A stretch of DNA of 32,708 bases, taken from positions 1-32,708 of the IMG/VR virus record IMGVR_UViG_3300020187_002853; one strand, written 5' to 3'. Numbering within the stretch: the stretch's first letter is position 1; the number at the start of each line of letters is the position of its first letter. Shown here piece by piece: positions 23,031 to 30,939 of the stretch. The translations under genes and the position numbers were made by a program. This DNA is from a virus. Under the pieces are notes generated by a model. The model did no database searches. It had not been told where the DNA came from and saw only the letters and a program-made list of their open reading frames with translations.

Positions 23031-23497
23031 TAGTAACCTCTTTTTTGACGAGCTTTGTTCTCTTCAGCCTTTGCAAAATAGTAGTTATATGCAGTGCGAG
23101 CGTCTAATCCAATAGAGGCGGCGTAGTTAATGAAAAAGTGTAGTATGTCTACCCATTCCATATACAACTCTTTACGATCATCTTCAGATAAATCTGATAC
23201 TTTCATTGTTTCGTATTTCGAGAAGTCTTTCTTCCAGTATTTCCATACTGCATTTCCAGAACCATCTTTAATACCTCCTAAAGCATCGGTCATTTCATGG
23301 ATTTCGTCAACAACTGCATGGGTGTTAACGTGCCAAAAGTTCATCACTTCTCGGATCGACATATCTTCAAAGTTAAAACCATAAGTCTGTTCTTGCATCT
23401 CTTTCTGATGCTCCATAATATCTTGAAGGTGAGTTGTTGACTCTTCATAGAAGTCTTGAACTTCTAAATCCTTACATTGATTATCTACGTTTGCCAT
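23030..23497 (-). CDS. Dimeric (all-alpha) dUTPase / dUTPase_2-like pyrophosphohydrolase
   Basis: 155 aa. The MazG-like metal motif is present: DEIHE (64-68) and EWVDILHFFINYA (114-126) give the ExxE and ExxD pairs, and the end NYYFAKAEENKARQKRGY carries the Lys/Asn/Arg nucleotide contacts typical of dUTPase_2. Hydrolyses dUTP to dUMP plus pyrophosphate, keeping U out of DNA and giving ThyA its substrate, which fits its position in the thyA operon. A dCTP- or modified-dNTP-directed variant cannot be excluded. Confidence 0.88.
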   Translation of the reverse strand: MANVDNQCKDLEVQDFYEESTTHLQDIMEHQKEMQEQTYGFNFEDMSIREVMNFWHVNTHAVVDEIHEMTDALGGIKDGSGNAVWKYWKKDFSKYETMKVSDLSEDDRKELYMEWVDILHFFINYAASIGLDARTAYNYYFAKAEENKARQKRGY

Positions 23498-23525
23498 ATT
23501 AAATTATTCCTTTATTATTGTATCA

Positions 23526-24089
23526 CTATAATACATTTTGTTTCAGAGTTTCAGAATAAATTAGGTCTTTCCAAAGATTAATTGCAATTGCTTTACGGGT
23601 ACCTTTGGTAACTACATCGACCCGGTGTAACACATCTCCTGCGTTAAATATAACTAATCGATTTGGTTTTGCATAGATTCTTTCAGGTTCACTGTCAACT
23701 CCATTTGTATAAATTTCAAGCATTCCACCTTCAAATTCTGCCTGTTCAGGATAATATATTGTTCCAATCAAAGGATTCTTAGTTTCCCCTGTATTATCCC
23801 ATAAATCTTCGTCGCGATCAGCATGTAGTATTAGATTATTATTGTACCTCATATCTTCAGCACTCTGGATTCCTGTCCAATATTCAAATCCACTAATATC
23901 AAATGATTCTCTAATTGGACAATTATCTCTCCAAATATATTGAATCAACTTTTGTTCAGCTGTATTTGCTTCAGTGTTCCACCAGCCGTTATACCATTTA
24001 TATTCCCCAGGAGTAGATAGCAATTGCATATCCGCTACTTCTCTTTTTAGCATTTCATCTTTAATGAAATTGTCAATTACTACTATCAT
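23526..24089 (-). CDS. 2-oxoglutarate/Fe(II) oxygenase-like protein
   Basis: 187 aa, near the size of small phage prolyl-4-hydroxylase-like oxygenases. Iron facial triad His89-x-Asp91 (LILHADRDED) and His155 (GDVLHRVDVV); Arg165 in TKGTRKAIAINLW binds 2-oxoglutarate. TIYYPEQAEFEGGMLEIYTN and PNRLVIFNAGDVLH are the characteristic strands of the double-stranded beta helix. Substrate unknown: could hydroxylate a protein, nucleobase or small molecule. Its ATG overlaps the stop of the cREC gene (ATGA), which itself overlaps the candidate DNA-base enzyme at 24490, so all three are translationally coupled and may act in one process. Confidence 0.85.
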   Translation of the reverse strand: MIVVIDNFIKDEMLKREVADMQLLSTPGEYKWYNGWWNTEANTAEQKLIQYIWRDNCPIRESFDISGFEYWTGIQSAEDMRYNNNLILHADRDEDLWDNTGETKNPLIGTIYYPEQAEFEGGMLEIYTNGVDSEPERIYAKPNRLVIFNAGDVLHRVDVVTKGTRKAIAINLWKDLIYSETLKQNVL

Positions 24090-24490
24090 ATTGTTTTTGT
24101 ATATTTGTTTATATTTTCGTGAATTCTCTCACTACCATAAGGATTCATTGAATGAACCATCACTTCCGGAAACTTTTCAGCAGGGTGGTCCTTTGCATAC
24201 TCTATAAGGTACTTTGCACAATCAAGCCCGGTCTCTTCTTCAAATTCTTCAGGAAAGTCTTCACTTGAGCCGCATGCACATACGATTTCATAATGTTCAT
24301 CTACCATGTCATGGTCAAACGATACTAAATCTGGCATGCCATTATCATTAATCCACTTTACGAACTGGTCATAATTCCTGACAATTTGCCATTCTAAATC
24401 CTGGTATTTTAAGGCCGCTTCTCCTATTCTATGAACCATATATTCATAGGCATCTGCAGCCTCTCTAATATCGTCAAGAAATAGATTCAT
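24086..24490 (-). CDS. cREC-like (cyclic-phosphate processing receiver) protein
   Basis: 134 aa. Receiver-like alpha/beta protein with MNLFLDDIREAADAYE (double Asp after the first strand), PDLVSFDHDMVDEHYE (second acidic cluster plus His) and MVHSMNPYGSERI at the fourth/fifth strand. These match what I know of the cREC family, predicted to process cyclic phosphates or to act as atypical response regulators. A CACGSSEDF Cys pair between them is unusual. Start TAATG and stop ATGA overlaps couple it tightly to both neighbours. Confidence 0.72.
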   Translation of the reverse strand: MNLFLDDIREAADAYEYMVHRIGEAALKYQDLEWQIVRNYDQFVKWINDNGMPDLVSFDHDMVDEHYEIVCACGSSEDFPEEFEEETGLDCAKYLIEYAKDHPAEKFPEVMVHSMNPYGSERIHENINKYTKTI

Positions 24491-25542
24491 TAGAATAGCG
24501 TATTTTGCGTAAAGTTGTTGTTGAAGAAATATTGCATCGTTGATTCATCTACCCTCGCAACCTTTCTCTTATTGATTAGATTAGGATTGCTACTTAATCT
24601 GGTATAGACTCCAAACTGACAGAGACCAACTTCACATCCATATGTTTTCAACTCGTTCTGATCCTCTTGGAAGATCTTTACTCCATTTACTACCATATTA
24701 TGTTCGTTCTCATTAAGTGGAATATCTCCAATCAAGTCCTTATAGTTCTCTCTGAACCAAACAACTCGATCACCATGTGGTATTTTACACCCTTCACCGA
24801 ACATCATATCGAGGGTCAGCCTTGCACCAGGACCTGGAACACAGAATCTTTCATCATGATTAATTGGAATGTTCGGATTAACTGAATTTGATGTCGAGCA
24901 GTGATATCCATAGTATGACCCTACTCCTTCAATTTCGGTAAGAATACCATACATTTCAGCAAGTGACTGGACATTTGCCATTCTCCGTGTGATTCCACGA
25001 GGAATAAATCCAGCTACCCAAAGTAATATGTTAATCTTATCTGCGTTTCTTTCGACTCCTCGTGTTTCAGCAACCCATTGGTTGGACGCTCCATACAGAG
25101 AAGTTCGAAGTTCCGTTGTTCCATACACTCCAAGCCCTAGGGCAAGGGCATCATCAATATTTTTACGAATCTCCATCTCATAATCCTTATCGACTAAGAG
25201 TCTCTTAAAATCAACAAGTGCCTTCTTAGGATCTGGTTCTCGTGTCAGGATCTGGTGAATACCTCGTCCTCCATAAAAGTGAGAGATTATAGTATTACAA
25301 ATAATATTGTCCATATCCATGTCTGAAAGGACAATGTTCTCCATAATGTATCTCATCCTGTCATCATATAAAATGTGAGGGTGAAAGTACTCAACTGTTT
25401 CGCCAAGTGCTTCATCGCCTCCACTATCATATGAATTTCTGTAGCCATATGTCAATTCGGAACGTTCATTAACCTTATTGAAGAAATATCCAATGCGGTC
25501 AATAATTTCCATATTGACAAGGGCTCTCATATCTTCAGCCAT
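24490..25542 (-). CDS. Candidate alpha-glutamyl/putrescinyl-thymine pyrophosphorylase-type (HMUDK-helical-like) enzyme
   Basis: 350 aa. The signature is a short helix-hairpin-helix-like turn TEIEGVGSYYGYHCS (202-216) followed by ERFCVPGPGARLTLDMMF (231-248); a VxGPGA motif at this place is what I recall for the aGPT-Pplase / 5-hmdU DNA kinase helical-domain group, a relative of HhH DNA glycosylases implicated in thymine hypermodification. The N-terminal HPHILYDDRMRYIMENIVLS and the C-terminal CEVGLCQFGVYTRLSS also fit that group. It is first in a coupled trio with a cREC protein and a 2OG oxygenase, and lies near thymidylate synthase and dUTPase. No P-loop kinase domain is attached. Family assignment is from memory of motifs and moderately secure; function is inference. 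Confidence 0.55.
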   Translation of the reverse strand: MAEDMRALVNMEIIDRIGYFFNKVNERSELTYGYRNSYDSGGDEALGETVEYFHPHILYDDRMRYIMENIVLSDMDMDNIICNTIISHFYGGRGIHQILTREPDPKKALVDFKRLLVDKDYEMEIRKNIDDALALGLGVYGTTELRTSLYGASNQWVAETRGVERNADKINILLWVAGFIPRGITRRMANVQSLAEMYGILTEIEGVGSYYGYHCSTSNSVNPNIPINHDERFCVPGPGARLTLDMMFGEGCKIPHGDRVVWFRENYKDLIGDIPLNENEHNMVVNGVKIFQEDQNELKTYGCEVGLCQFGVYTRLSSNPNLINKRKVARVDESTMQYFFNNNFTQNTLF

Positions 25543-25556
25543 ATTATTATATTATT

Positions 25557-26225
25557 TTAATCAAAGAATAGACAGTCATATCCTCCCACTTTTTGGAAGA
25601 TGATGATTTCTTCTATTCTGTTATTTTTGTAACTTTCGGTAAGTCTTTGTAGAGCTGATTTTGCTCGATCATCGTTGCCATGTAGTTCTATAAATAGAGC
25701 CTTTGGCTTATACGACAGAACATGTTCTATAATATCATACTCTGCTCCTTCAATGTCTATTTTTACAATATCTGGCTTGACTTCTTCCAGTAATTCGGTA
25801 ACATGATAGTTCTTAACTTCATCGTATTCTGAAAAAGATCCTCTACGTTTAATAATTGAAGTAGAGCTGTGATTGCTTTTTGCATTTGACTTATAGATTT
25901 GTAGTGTATCTTGGTCAAGCGCTGAAACAGCAGCATGGATTATTTTTGCCTTAATACTTTCTGAGAAGTTAGAAGCCGCAATGTTATAGTTTCTAAAATC
26001 ACATTCCACACCATAAACCCTATGTGCACCGTGGTCAAGCGCTATTTTAGTAAAAGCTCCGATATTTGTTCCTAAATCTAGGCATACTTTATCAGAATAA
26101 TTAATTTCGTCAGTGATATAGTTTCTGATTGATTCAGAAATCATATCGCGATCTACATTCTCCTGTGCATTAAGCTCCTTTACGTATCTACGCTTGAGGG
26201 CTTTTTGTTCTTTAGTAAGCGGCAT
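25557..26225 (-). CDS. FkbM-family SAM-dependent methyltransferase
   Basis: 222 aa. SAM site LDLGTNIGAFTKIALDHG (49-66) and GVECD after strand 2; PDIVKIDIEGAEYDIIEHVL is the hallmark FkbM IDIEGAE motif. Family members O-methylate sugars or small molecules. In this phage it could cap the glycan built by the 1867-4582 operon, although it is located far from it, next to a HAD phosphatase. Starts 3 bases after the HAD gene's stop; an inhibitory or Shine-Dalgarno signal is not evident. Confidence 0.9.
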   Translation of the reverse strand: MPLTKEQKALKRRYVKELNAQENVDRDMISESIRNYITDEINYSDKVCLDLGTNIGAFTKIALDHGAHRVYGVECDFRNYNIAASNFSESIKAKIIHAAVSALDQDTLQIYKSNAKSNHSSTSIIKRRGSFSEYDEVKNYHVTELLEEVKPDIVKIDIEGAEYDIIEHVLSYKPKALFIELHGNDDRAKSALQRLTESYKNNRIEEIIIFQKVGGYDCLFFD

Positions 26226-26227
26226 AG

Positions 26228-26611
26228 TTATTTTTGTACTAGATTTGATACAATATGAACTATCTCAATTTCCGGATTAGACTCTTCGATAAGGGCTTTT
26301 TGTACTGGGTCGTCTTCAAAGAATCTGGTTAAATTATACCCTTCTTCTCTAAGTTTTTTTATTGTTCTTGCTTTATGTTGACCTGAATATGTTCTAGCCT
26401 GTACCGTATGGTTTCCTCTTTCAGCTAGAGTCATTGGGTTAAAATATACGTTAGACGTTACGCCCAGTTCTTTTAACTTTTCAAAAACATATTCTTTTTC
26501 ATCAATACATCTTCCTGTAATTATGATATCGTCAGAAAATCTAGGAGTTACTCCAATTGAAACAACACCATCAAAATCATATCCGTAAAATTCGTGTTCT
26601 TTATTGCTCAT
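26228..26611 (-). CDS. HAD-like phosphatase
   Basis: 127 aa, a compact HAD fold without a cap domain. Motif I YDFDGVV (Asp12, Asp14), motif II ITGR (31-34), motif III Lys80 in SGQHKARTIKKL, motif IV FFEDDP (Asp100, Asp101). It resembles phage 5'-nucleotidase or polynucleotide-kinase 3'-phosphatase type proteins; substrate unknown. Heads the short operon with FkbM and lies just upstream of the MIPS terminator region, so its own promoter is around 26612-26644. Confidence 0.82.
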   Translation of the reverse strand: MSNKEHEFYGYDFDGVVSIGVTPRFSDDIIITGRCIDEKEYVFEKLKELGVTSNVYFNPMTLAERGNHTVQARTYSGQHKARTIKKLREEGYNLTRFFEDDPVQKALIEESNPEIEIVHIVSNLVQK

Positions 26612-26644
26612 ATTCTTTTAATCTTATACTATCTTAATATCTTG

Positions 26645-26674
26645 AAAAAAAAGGGAGCCAACTAGGGCTCCCTT
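26645..26674 (-). terminator. Rho-independent terminator after the inositol-phosphate synthase gene
   Basis: Stem AAGGGAGCC (26651-26659) / GGCTCCCTT (26666-26674); on the minus strand followed by a T-run (eight A on the plus strand, 26645-26652, of which two belong to the stem). The stem sequence is identical to that at 17768-17791. Confidence 0.93.
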
Positions 26675-26692
26675 ACTACAACTAAATAAAGG

Positions 26693-27904
26693 TTAAACAG
26701 TTGCTTTAGTTCTTGTGTTTACTGACTTAAGTTGCTTCTTTGTAACTTCTGTCAACTCGCGATTTGCCAATGCATCACATTCAACAACCCCATCGCGGAA
26801 CATCATTTGCTGAGGTGGAGTCTTTTGCGTAAGAGCAGAAGGTCCACGAAGAGCGCCAACGATTCCCATTTCGCGGGCTACTTTTACATAGCGAAGAGCG
26901 TCGATCACAACACCACCAGAGTTTGGTGAATCTTGTACAGATAGCTGAGCATCAAAGATAACTGGAGCTCCTCCAAATCCTTCCATTTCAAGACGGAAGT
27001 TAGCCACTTTGTTATCTGCGTAGTATGGAATGTACTCAGATGGTCCAGCATGTAAGAATGAATCCTCAGTTGAGATGTTACGAATTTCATTCTGAGCGCG
27101 GATTACGTTCTCTTTAGAGATCTTCTTAGAAGCAAGACGTGATTTGTCTTCCATGTTCAAGAAGTCTGTGTTACCACCAACATTACGTTGGATGTGAGCT
27201 TTTACGTGGTGTCCACGTTCAAATGCAAGTTCTTGTAGCATTTGAGAAAGGATTGAAGCACCAAATTGGCTACGCATATCGTCTCCAATCAATGGAATTC
27301 CTGCATCGATGAAACGCTGCTCCCATTTTGGATCTGATGCGATAAAGACTGGAATACAGTTTACGAAAGAGATTCCAGTTTCTAAACAGATTTCAGCCCA
27401 AAACTCTGTAGTCTTTTGAGAACCTACTGGTAGATAGTTTACCAATACTTCTACACCGTGCTCTTGTAATTGAGCGATTACGCGATCTTTCCATTGGCGT
27501 TCTTTTTTAGAAGTCCATGCCGTACGATTCATATCAGTCTCGTTACGAAGATCCTCATCTACTAAGAAACGATTTGATTCTGGGTAGTGGTCCATTAGAG
27601 ATGCGTATCCATCAATAACTGGAGATTCATACACTGGAGAGGTATTAGTAATAGTCTCTACAATGTCGTATGCACAGTTTGGTCTCTGCTTAAGAGCCTC
27701 TCCAAGAGGAAGACCAATTTTACGTTCGTCAATATCGAATCCTACTACGAATTCAATATTTTCTGCTTTGTAACCACCGATATCAAATTTCATCATACCA
27801 GTTTTTGCATCAGTGTGCTCAGTGTAGTACTGAACGCCTTCAACTAGGGACTTAGCACAATTCCCTGTACCGATAATCCCAACTTTGATTTTCTTGTTGT
27901 CCAT
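26693..27904 (-). CDS. ino1: Inositol-3-phosphate synthase (MIPS)
   Basis: I choose ATG 27904 (MDNKKIKVGIIGTGNCAKSL, 403 aa); the 30 codons upstream in frame are AT-rich and improbable. NAD-binding GTGNCAKSLVEGVQYY (about 11-26), VVGFDIDERKIG, the catalytic region FVNCIPVFIASDPKWEQRF, then LIGDDMRSQFGASILSQML and NVGGNTDFLN are the characteristic motifs, and FDAQLSVQDSPNSGGVVIDA near the C-terminus completes the active site Lys/Asp region. It isomerises glucose 6-phosphate to 1D-myo-inositol 3-phosphate through NAD-dependent redox. A full-length MIPS in a phage is unexpected; inositol phosphate could be used for a glycan or lipid head group or to drain G6P. Preceded by the tiny gene at 28019-28189 and terminated at 26645. 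Confidence 0.95.
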   Translation of the reverse strand: MDNKKIKVGIIGTGNCAKSLVEGVQYYTEHTDAKTGMMKFDIGGYKAENIEFVVGFDIDERKIGLPLGEALKQRPNCAYDIVETITNTSPVYESPVIDGYASLMDHYPESNRFLVDEDLRNETDMNRTAWTSKKERQWKDRVIAQLQEHGVEVLVNYLPVGSQKTTEFWAEICLETGISFVNCIPVFIASDPKWEQRFIDAGIPLIGDDMRSQFGASILSQMLQELAFERGHHVKAHIQRNVGGNTDFLNMEDKSRLASKKISKENVIRAQNEIRNISTEDSFLHAGPSEYIPYYADNKVANFRLEMEGFGGAPVIFDAQLSVQDSPNSGGVVIDALRYVKVAREMGIVGALRGPSALTQKTPPQQMMFRDGVVECDALANRELTEVTKKQLKSVNTRTKATV

Positions 27905-28018
27905 AATTTTCTTTGTTAAACCTTTATTTATGTTATTGTATATGTTATACAGCGTTCTGAAGAAAAGTTTCATAATTAGTTTAAAAAAATTCACTTTATG
28001 TGCGCCGTGTGATATTTA

Positions 28019-28189
28019 TCACATTTGGCGGGTGTTCATCTTGCCCTTAACAAGATTAATTAGCTCTTCCGGTAGTTCAATATTTACAATTTCCGCGTCT
28101 TTTAGCGTAATTTTGAAGTAATCTTCAATCGCCATGTATATTCCTAATGAAATATGAGCATCTTCGAATATCTTGTCATTTAATATCAT
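28019..28189 (-). CDS. Tiny protein, 56 aa, in the T9SS-protein operon
   Basis: ATG 28189 lies one base after the stop of the upstream gene (TAG at 28193-28191). The sequence starts MILNDKIFEDAHISLGIYMA and ends EELINLVKGKMNTRQM. Two amphipathic helices with acidic faces give it a carrier-protein-like look, but there is no Ser-attachment DSL motif, so acyl-carrier function is unlikely. No family recognised. Confidence 0.55.
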   Translation of the reverse strand: MILNDKIFEDAHISLGIYMAIEDYFKITLKDAEIVNIELPEELINLVKGKMNTRQM

Positions 28190-28190
28190 A

Positions 28191-29105
28191 CTACTTGATT
28201 ATAAGAATCTTTTCGGTTGTACCATTGCTATATCTAATTAAATATAGTCTATTGCCCGGCAGCATTTCTATATCTTCTTGAATATAGCGACCTTGCCAGT
28301 CCCATATTCCGATCACTTCTTTTTCTTTCTGATTCTCTTCAATATTAAGCGTAGAATTACGAACAATAAAAGTCCATTGAATTCTCTGAGTAGACATCAA
28401 GTAACTATTTCGGTATTTGTCAATCTGAAAACCATATCCATGAGAACCTAGATTTGTACCAACAAATGTGATTGAATCGTTACCTGCTAATACATTAGTT
28501 GAAGTCTGTACTTGAGGTACAAAAACACCGTTAGAATACGATGAGTAAATTTCAGTCATTGTTAAGTTAACTGAGTCTCCTGGATTAGGATTTGTAAAGT
28601 GACAATTGTAGTTTCCCCATACAGGTTTCATTGAATTAACTGAGTTCTTCTCTACATTAATCCAAAGTGGTTGCTCACCAAATGCCGTAGAATTATTCGG
28701 AACATGCCAGTAATCTGTTGAGATAACAAAGTCTGATTGTATTGAGTTTGTTGAATTCACCAACATCGGCCAGCAGCAATTTGTGTAAATGAATCTATAT
28801 TGACCTGAATCAAGATCTAAATAATCGCTACCGTAATTTGCAGTGTTAAATCCTTGATGTGTTCCTGTATTAAACTTAGTTAGTGTAACATTACCATCAT
28901 ATTGGTACCAACCTTGAGAGTCTTTAACCCATTTCTGTACTGAAACAGATTGTGGCATTGTTGGAAATGCATCTGAAACAACATACATTCCAATAGATGT
29001 AGAATCTTGACTAGTTTGTGCAACTTGAATAATTCCACCAAGAATATGTGAAGCACTGAGGTTAACCGTAACTAATAGCGCTAAGAGTGCTAATAACTTT
29101 TTCAT
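28191..29105 (-). CDS. Secreted protein with T9SS type A-like C-terminal sorting domain
   Basis: 304 aa. Residues 1-18 (MKKLLALLALLVTVNLSA) are a clean Sec signal peptide. After cleavage comes SHILGGIIQVAQ, like the beginning of the 'ASHIVGG' extracellular domain of many Bacteroidota surface proteins, with a Cys pair in FIYTNCCWPM. The last about 45 residues (VIGIWDWQGRYIQEDIEM, then LPGNRLYLIRYSNGTTEKIL) match the T9SS type A tail pattern: a D/W-x-x-GR turn, a glycine, an aromatic-rich strand and a Lys-rich end. It should cross the inner membrane by Sec and the outer membrane by the host type IX system, then be anchored on the cell surface. Function is unknown; superinfection immunity or alteration of host surface are guesses. 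No enzymatic motif. Confidence 0.82.
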   Translation of the reverse strand: MKKLLALLALLVTVNLSASHILGGIIQVAQTSQDSTSIGMYVVSDAFPTMPQSVSVQKWVKDSQGWYQYDGNVTLTKFNTGTHQGFNTANYGSDYLDLDSGQYRFIYTNCCWPMLVNSTNSIQSDFVISTDYWHVPNNSTAFGEQPLWINVEKNSVNSMKPVWGNYNCHFTNPNPGDSVNLTMTEIYSSYSNGVFVPQVQTSTNVLAGNDSITFVGTNLGSHGYGFQIDKYRNSYLMSTQRIQWTFIVRNSTLNIEENQKEKEVIGIWDWQGRYIQEDIEMLPGNRLYLIRYSNGTTEKILIIK

Positions 29106-30154
29106 TAGAATAGTCCTAGGACCGTTTTAGTTAATTTTGAATTCTTTTTACCAGTAGACCAGTTCCAATAGTAGTATTCTCTACTTAAATGAACCGAACC
29201 TGGTTTTTCCATGTAGTTTTTAGCAAATTCTTCAGGATTCTCTTCGAACCAGTGAGATGGCCAGTCTAGAATCTCGAATCCAGCATCTTTACCTAATACT
29301 CGTACCTGGTGGTTAAAGGCCTCCATTACTTCGACCCTCTCTATTCTAGAACCTGCAAATGGAGTGCCTTTATACCAGCCTGTTTTTGGAATTCTGCGGC
29401 CCTCAAATTCGATAGGTAATAAAGTATGTACTGTTACCCTTTCGATATTAAGAGACTTTAAATGCTCAATAAAGTCTTGAGCCAATTTTACCGCAGCTTC
29501 GTATGGATTCTTTTGACGACATAGATGATGGCGTACATCAATGTTTCCAAAATAGGTGACAAGATGTGTTGTGCCTTCAGGAATATAAGTAGTCATGCCC
29601 TCTTTCATGACTCCAAATAATGTTTTACCGTCGTTTCGGCTGATGTCAGCATTGGGTGGACAAACTGAAACTGAATGGCTATCTCCTAATACAAAAGTAC
29701 CGGTACCCGTTCTCAGGGATATTGTCTCTATTGTCTCGCACTTTTGTGTAATAGCTTCCGCATCTAGTTTTGACCAGCGCTCTGAACAGCTCTTCATTCG
29801 ACTAGTAACAAAGGCGCCAACATCTGGCATTTCACGATTCAGACAATAGATAGGTCCTTTAAAATCAAGGAATCTTTCAATTCTGGCAGCAGGTTCGTCA
29901 GTTGCCCCTCCAAACAAGTTATAAGAACCTGCAAACTCCATTGGCAACGCAACCATCCATACGTCATACTCATGAATATCTGAAGACTTATCCAGTACTT
30001 CGGCATCGATGCCTAAATAGTTAAGTTGTGCCTTCAATAAGTATGACCACGCACTCTTGTGTGATGCCATCTTTGACGAATAAGTAGTTACTACATCGTC
30101 AATTCCAATCTTTTTACCCTCTAATTGTCCTTTAATTTCGTTAATTGCTTTCAT
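29105..30154 (-). CDS. SGNH/GDSL-hydrolase-like protein
   Basis: 349 aa. Block I FVLGDSHSVSVCPPN (155-169) contains the catalytic GDSHS Ser; block III is YFGNIDVRHH (201-210) with its Asn; block V is near the C-terminus in KPGSVHLSREYYYW, with the His but the preceding residue Val rather than the usual Asp pattern. SGNH enzymes act as acyl or sugar O-acetyl esterases or lipases; the phage copy might remove or add acetyl groups from surface sugar, but activity is not certain. The first 150 residues are unlike the classical family. Its stop overlaps the T9SS-protein start (TAATG), suggesting coexpression. Confidence 0.65.
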   Translation of the reverse strand: MKAINEIKGQLEGKKIGIDDVVTTYSSKMASHKSAWSYLLKAQLNYLGIDAEVLDKSSDIHEYDVWMVALPMEFAGSYNLFGGATDEPAARIERFLDFKGPIYCLNREMPDVGAFVTSRMKSCSERWSKLDAEAITQKCETIETISLRTGTGTFVLGDSHSVSVCPPNADISRNDGKTLFGVMKEGMTTYIPEGTTHLVTYFGNIDVRHHLCRQKNPYEAAVKLAQDFIEHLKSLNIERVTVHTLLPIEFEGRRIPKTGWYKGTPFAGSRIERVEVMEAFNHQVRVLGKDAGFEILDWPSHWFEENPEEFAKNYMEKPGSVHLSREYYYWNWSTGKKNSKLTKTVLGLF

Positions 30155-30560
30155 CTTCTATTTTAATCCACTTTTGTTCGCTATTCAATCTAAAAGAACC
30201 AATACATTTTCTACGCCATTCAGTTGGACCAATCAATGATAGAAATACTCCACCATCATTACCAACATATAGGTGATATGTTTCGCCAATTACTGGTTCA
30301 TATGCAAATTTAGCCGTGTAAACTAATTCGTTCCACTTAAACTCTTCGACCATTTGTTGGTATTCAGCTTTTAGCTCTTCAAATTTAGCCTTTAACTGAT
30401 GGTTAACCTTATTAACACCACGCTGTTTCCATGCATCTATATCTTCATGAATAATAGCAGGTGCTCCAACATTGGTAGCATAGGGAAGAAGAGCAGCATT
30501 GTAGCCCTCTTCTTTATCCCATACTATCTGGTCAGGTTTTTTAGTAGATTCGCTCTTCAC
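30141..30560 (-). CDS. DUF2452-family protein
   Basis: 139 aa. Strong resemblance to DUF2452: GYNAALLPYATNVGAPAI near the start, a central helix (EELKAEYQQMVEEFKWNELV), EPVIGETYHLYVGNDGGVFL and IGSFRLNSEQKWIKIED at the end. I know the family mainly from Bacteroidota genomes, of unknown role, so this gene supports a Bacteroidota host and may have been captured from it. Overlaps the SGNH-like gene's start by 14 bases and the upstream gene's end by 20. Confidence 0.82.
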   Translation of the reverse strand: MKSESTKKPDQIVWDKEEGYNAALLPYATNVGAPAIIHEDIDAWKQRGVNKVNHQLKAKFEELKAEYQQMVEEFKWNELVYTAKFAYEPVIGETYHLYVGNDGGVFLSLIGPTEWRRKCIGSFRLNSEQKWIKIEDESN

Positions 30561-30837
30561 CTTCTGGATATTGGCCTTTCTCGTTGATATAGTTTTCTAA
30601 GCCTTGGATATATGCAACTGCATCTAATAAATTGTCGCGCTTATGATTGTAACTCTCACGTGAGAACTTGAGTGCTACCAGTGCCATAAACATTTCGCGA
30701 CCGGTGACATCCAAACCAGTCATTCCACTAAAGATTTTAGCGGCGCGATCCATGCCCTCAGAAAATGGGCCATATTGGCGATCTGCCTCTTCGCCACGGT
30801 TGTTTACAATTTCGTTTGCTTCTTCTAAAATGCTCAT
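30541..30837 (-). CDS. DUF6378-like phage protein
   Basis: ATG 30837 (MSILEEANEIVNNRGEEADR, 98 aa) is chosen over the in-frame start at 30870 because the latter would lie inside the promoter. Helical, with NRGEEADRQYGPFSEGMDRA, GREMFMALVALKFSRESYNH and KRDNLLDAVAYIQGLENYIN, which match a family of short phage proteins (DUF6378) of unknown role. First gene of the long operon that runs to 26693. Confidence 0.8.
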   Translation of the reverse strand: MSILEEANEIVNNRGEEADRQYGPFSEGMDRAAKIFSGMTGLDVTGREMFMALVALKFSRESYNHKRDNLLDAVAYIQGLENYINEKGQYPEGEERIY

Positions 30838-30859
30838 ATTTACTTTAATTAGTCTAATT

Positions 30860-30889
30860 ATTATAGACACTCAGATAGAATTGTTTCAA
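30860..30889 (-). promoter_or_regulatory. Sigma70-like promoter before the DUF6378 operon
   Basis: On the minus strand TTGAAA (30889-30884) is followed after 18 bases by TATAAT (30865-30860), and the start codon is 22 bases further. The -10 lies in GTCTATAATAATT, shared exactly with the promoter at 31185, and the -35 in TGAAACAA, also shared. Confidence 0.7.
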
Positions 30890-30939
30890 CCCTATTCAGA
30901 ATCCTGAAGGGAAATTTCGGAAATTTTTGTGCCAATTCT

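Noticed and set aside
27905-27994. N-terminal extension of the inositol-phosphate synthase
   Set aside because: The in-frame ATG at 27994 would add an AT-rich, Phe/Asn/Lys segment; the family normally starts close to the NAD-binding motif, as with ATG 27904.
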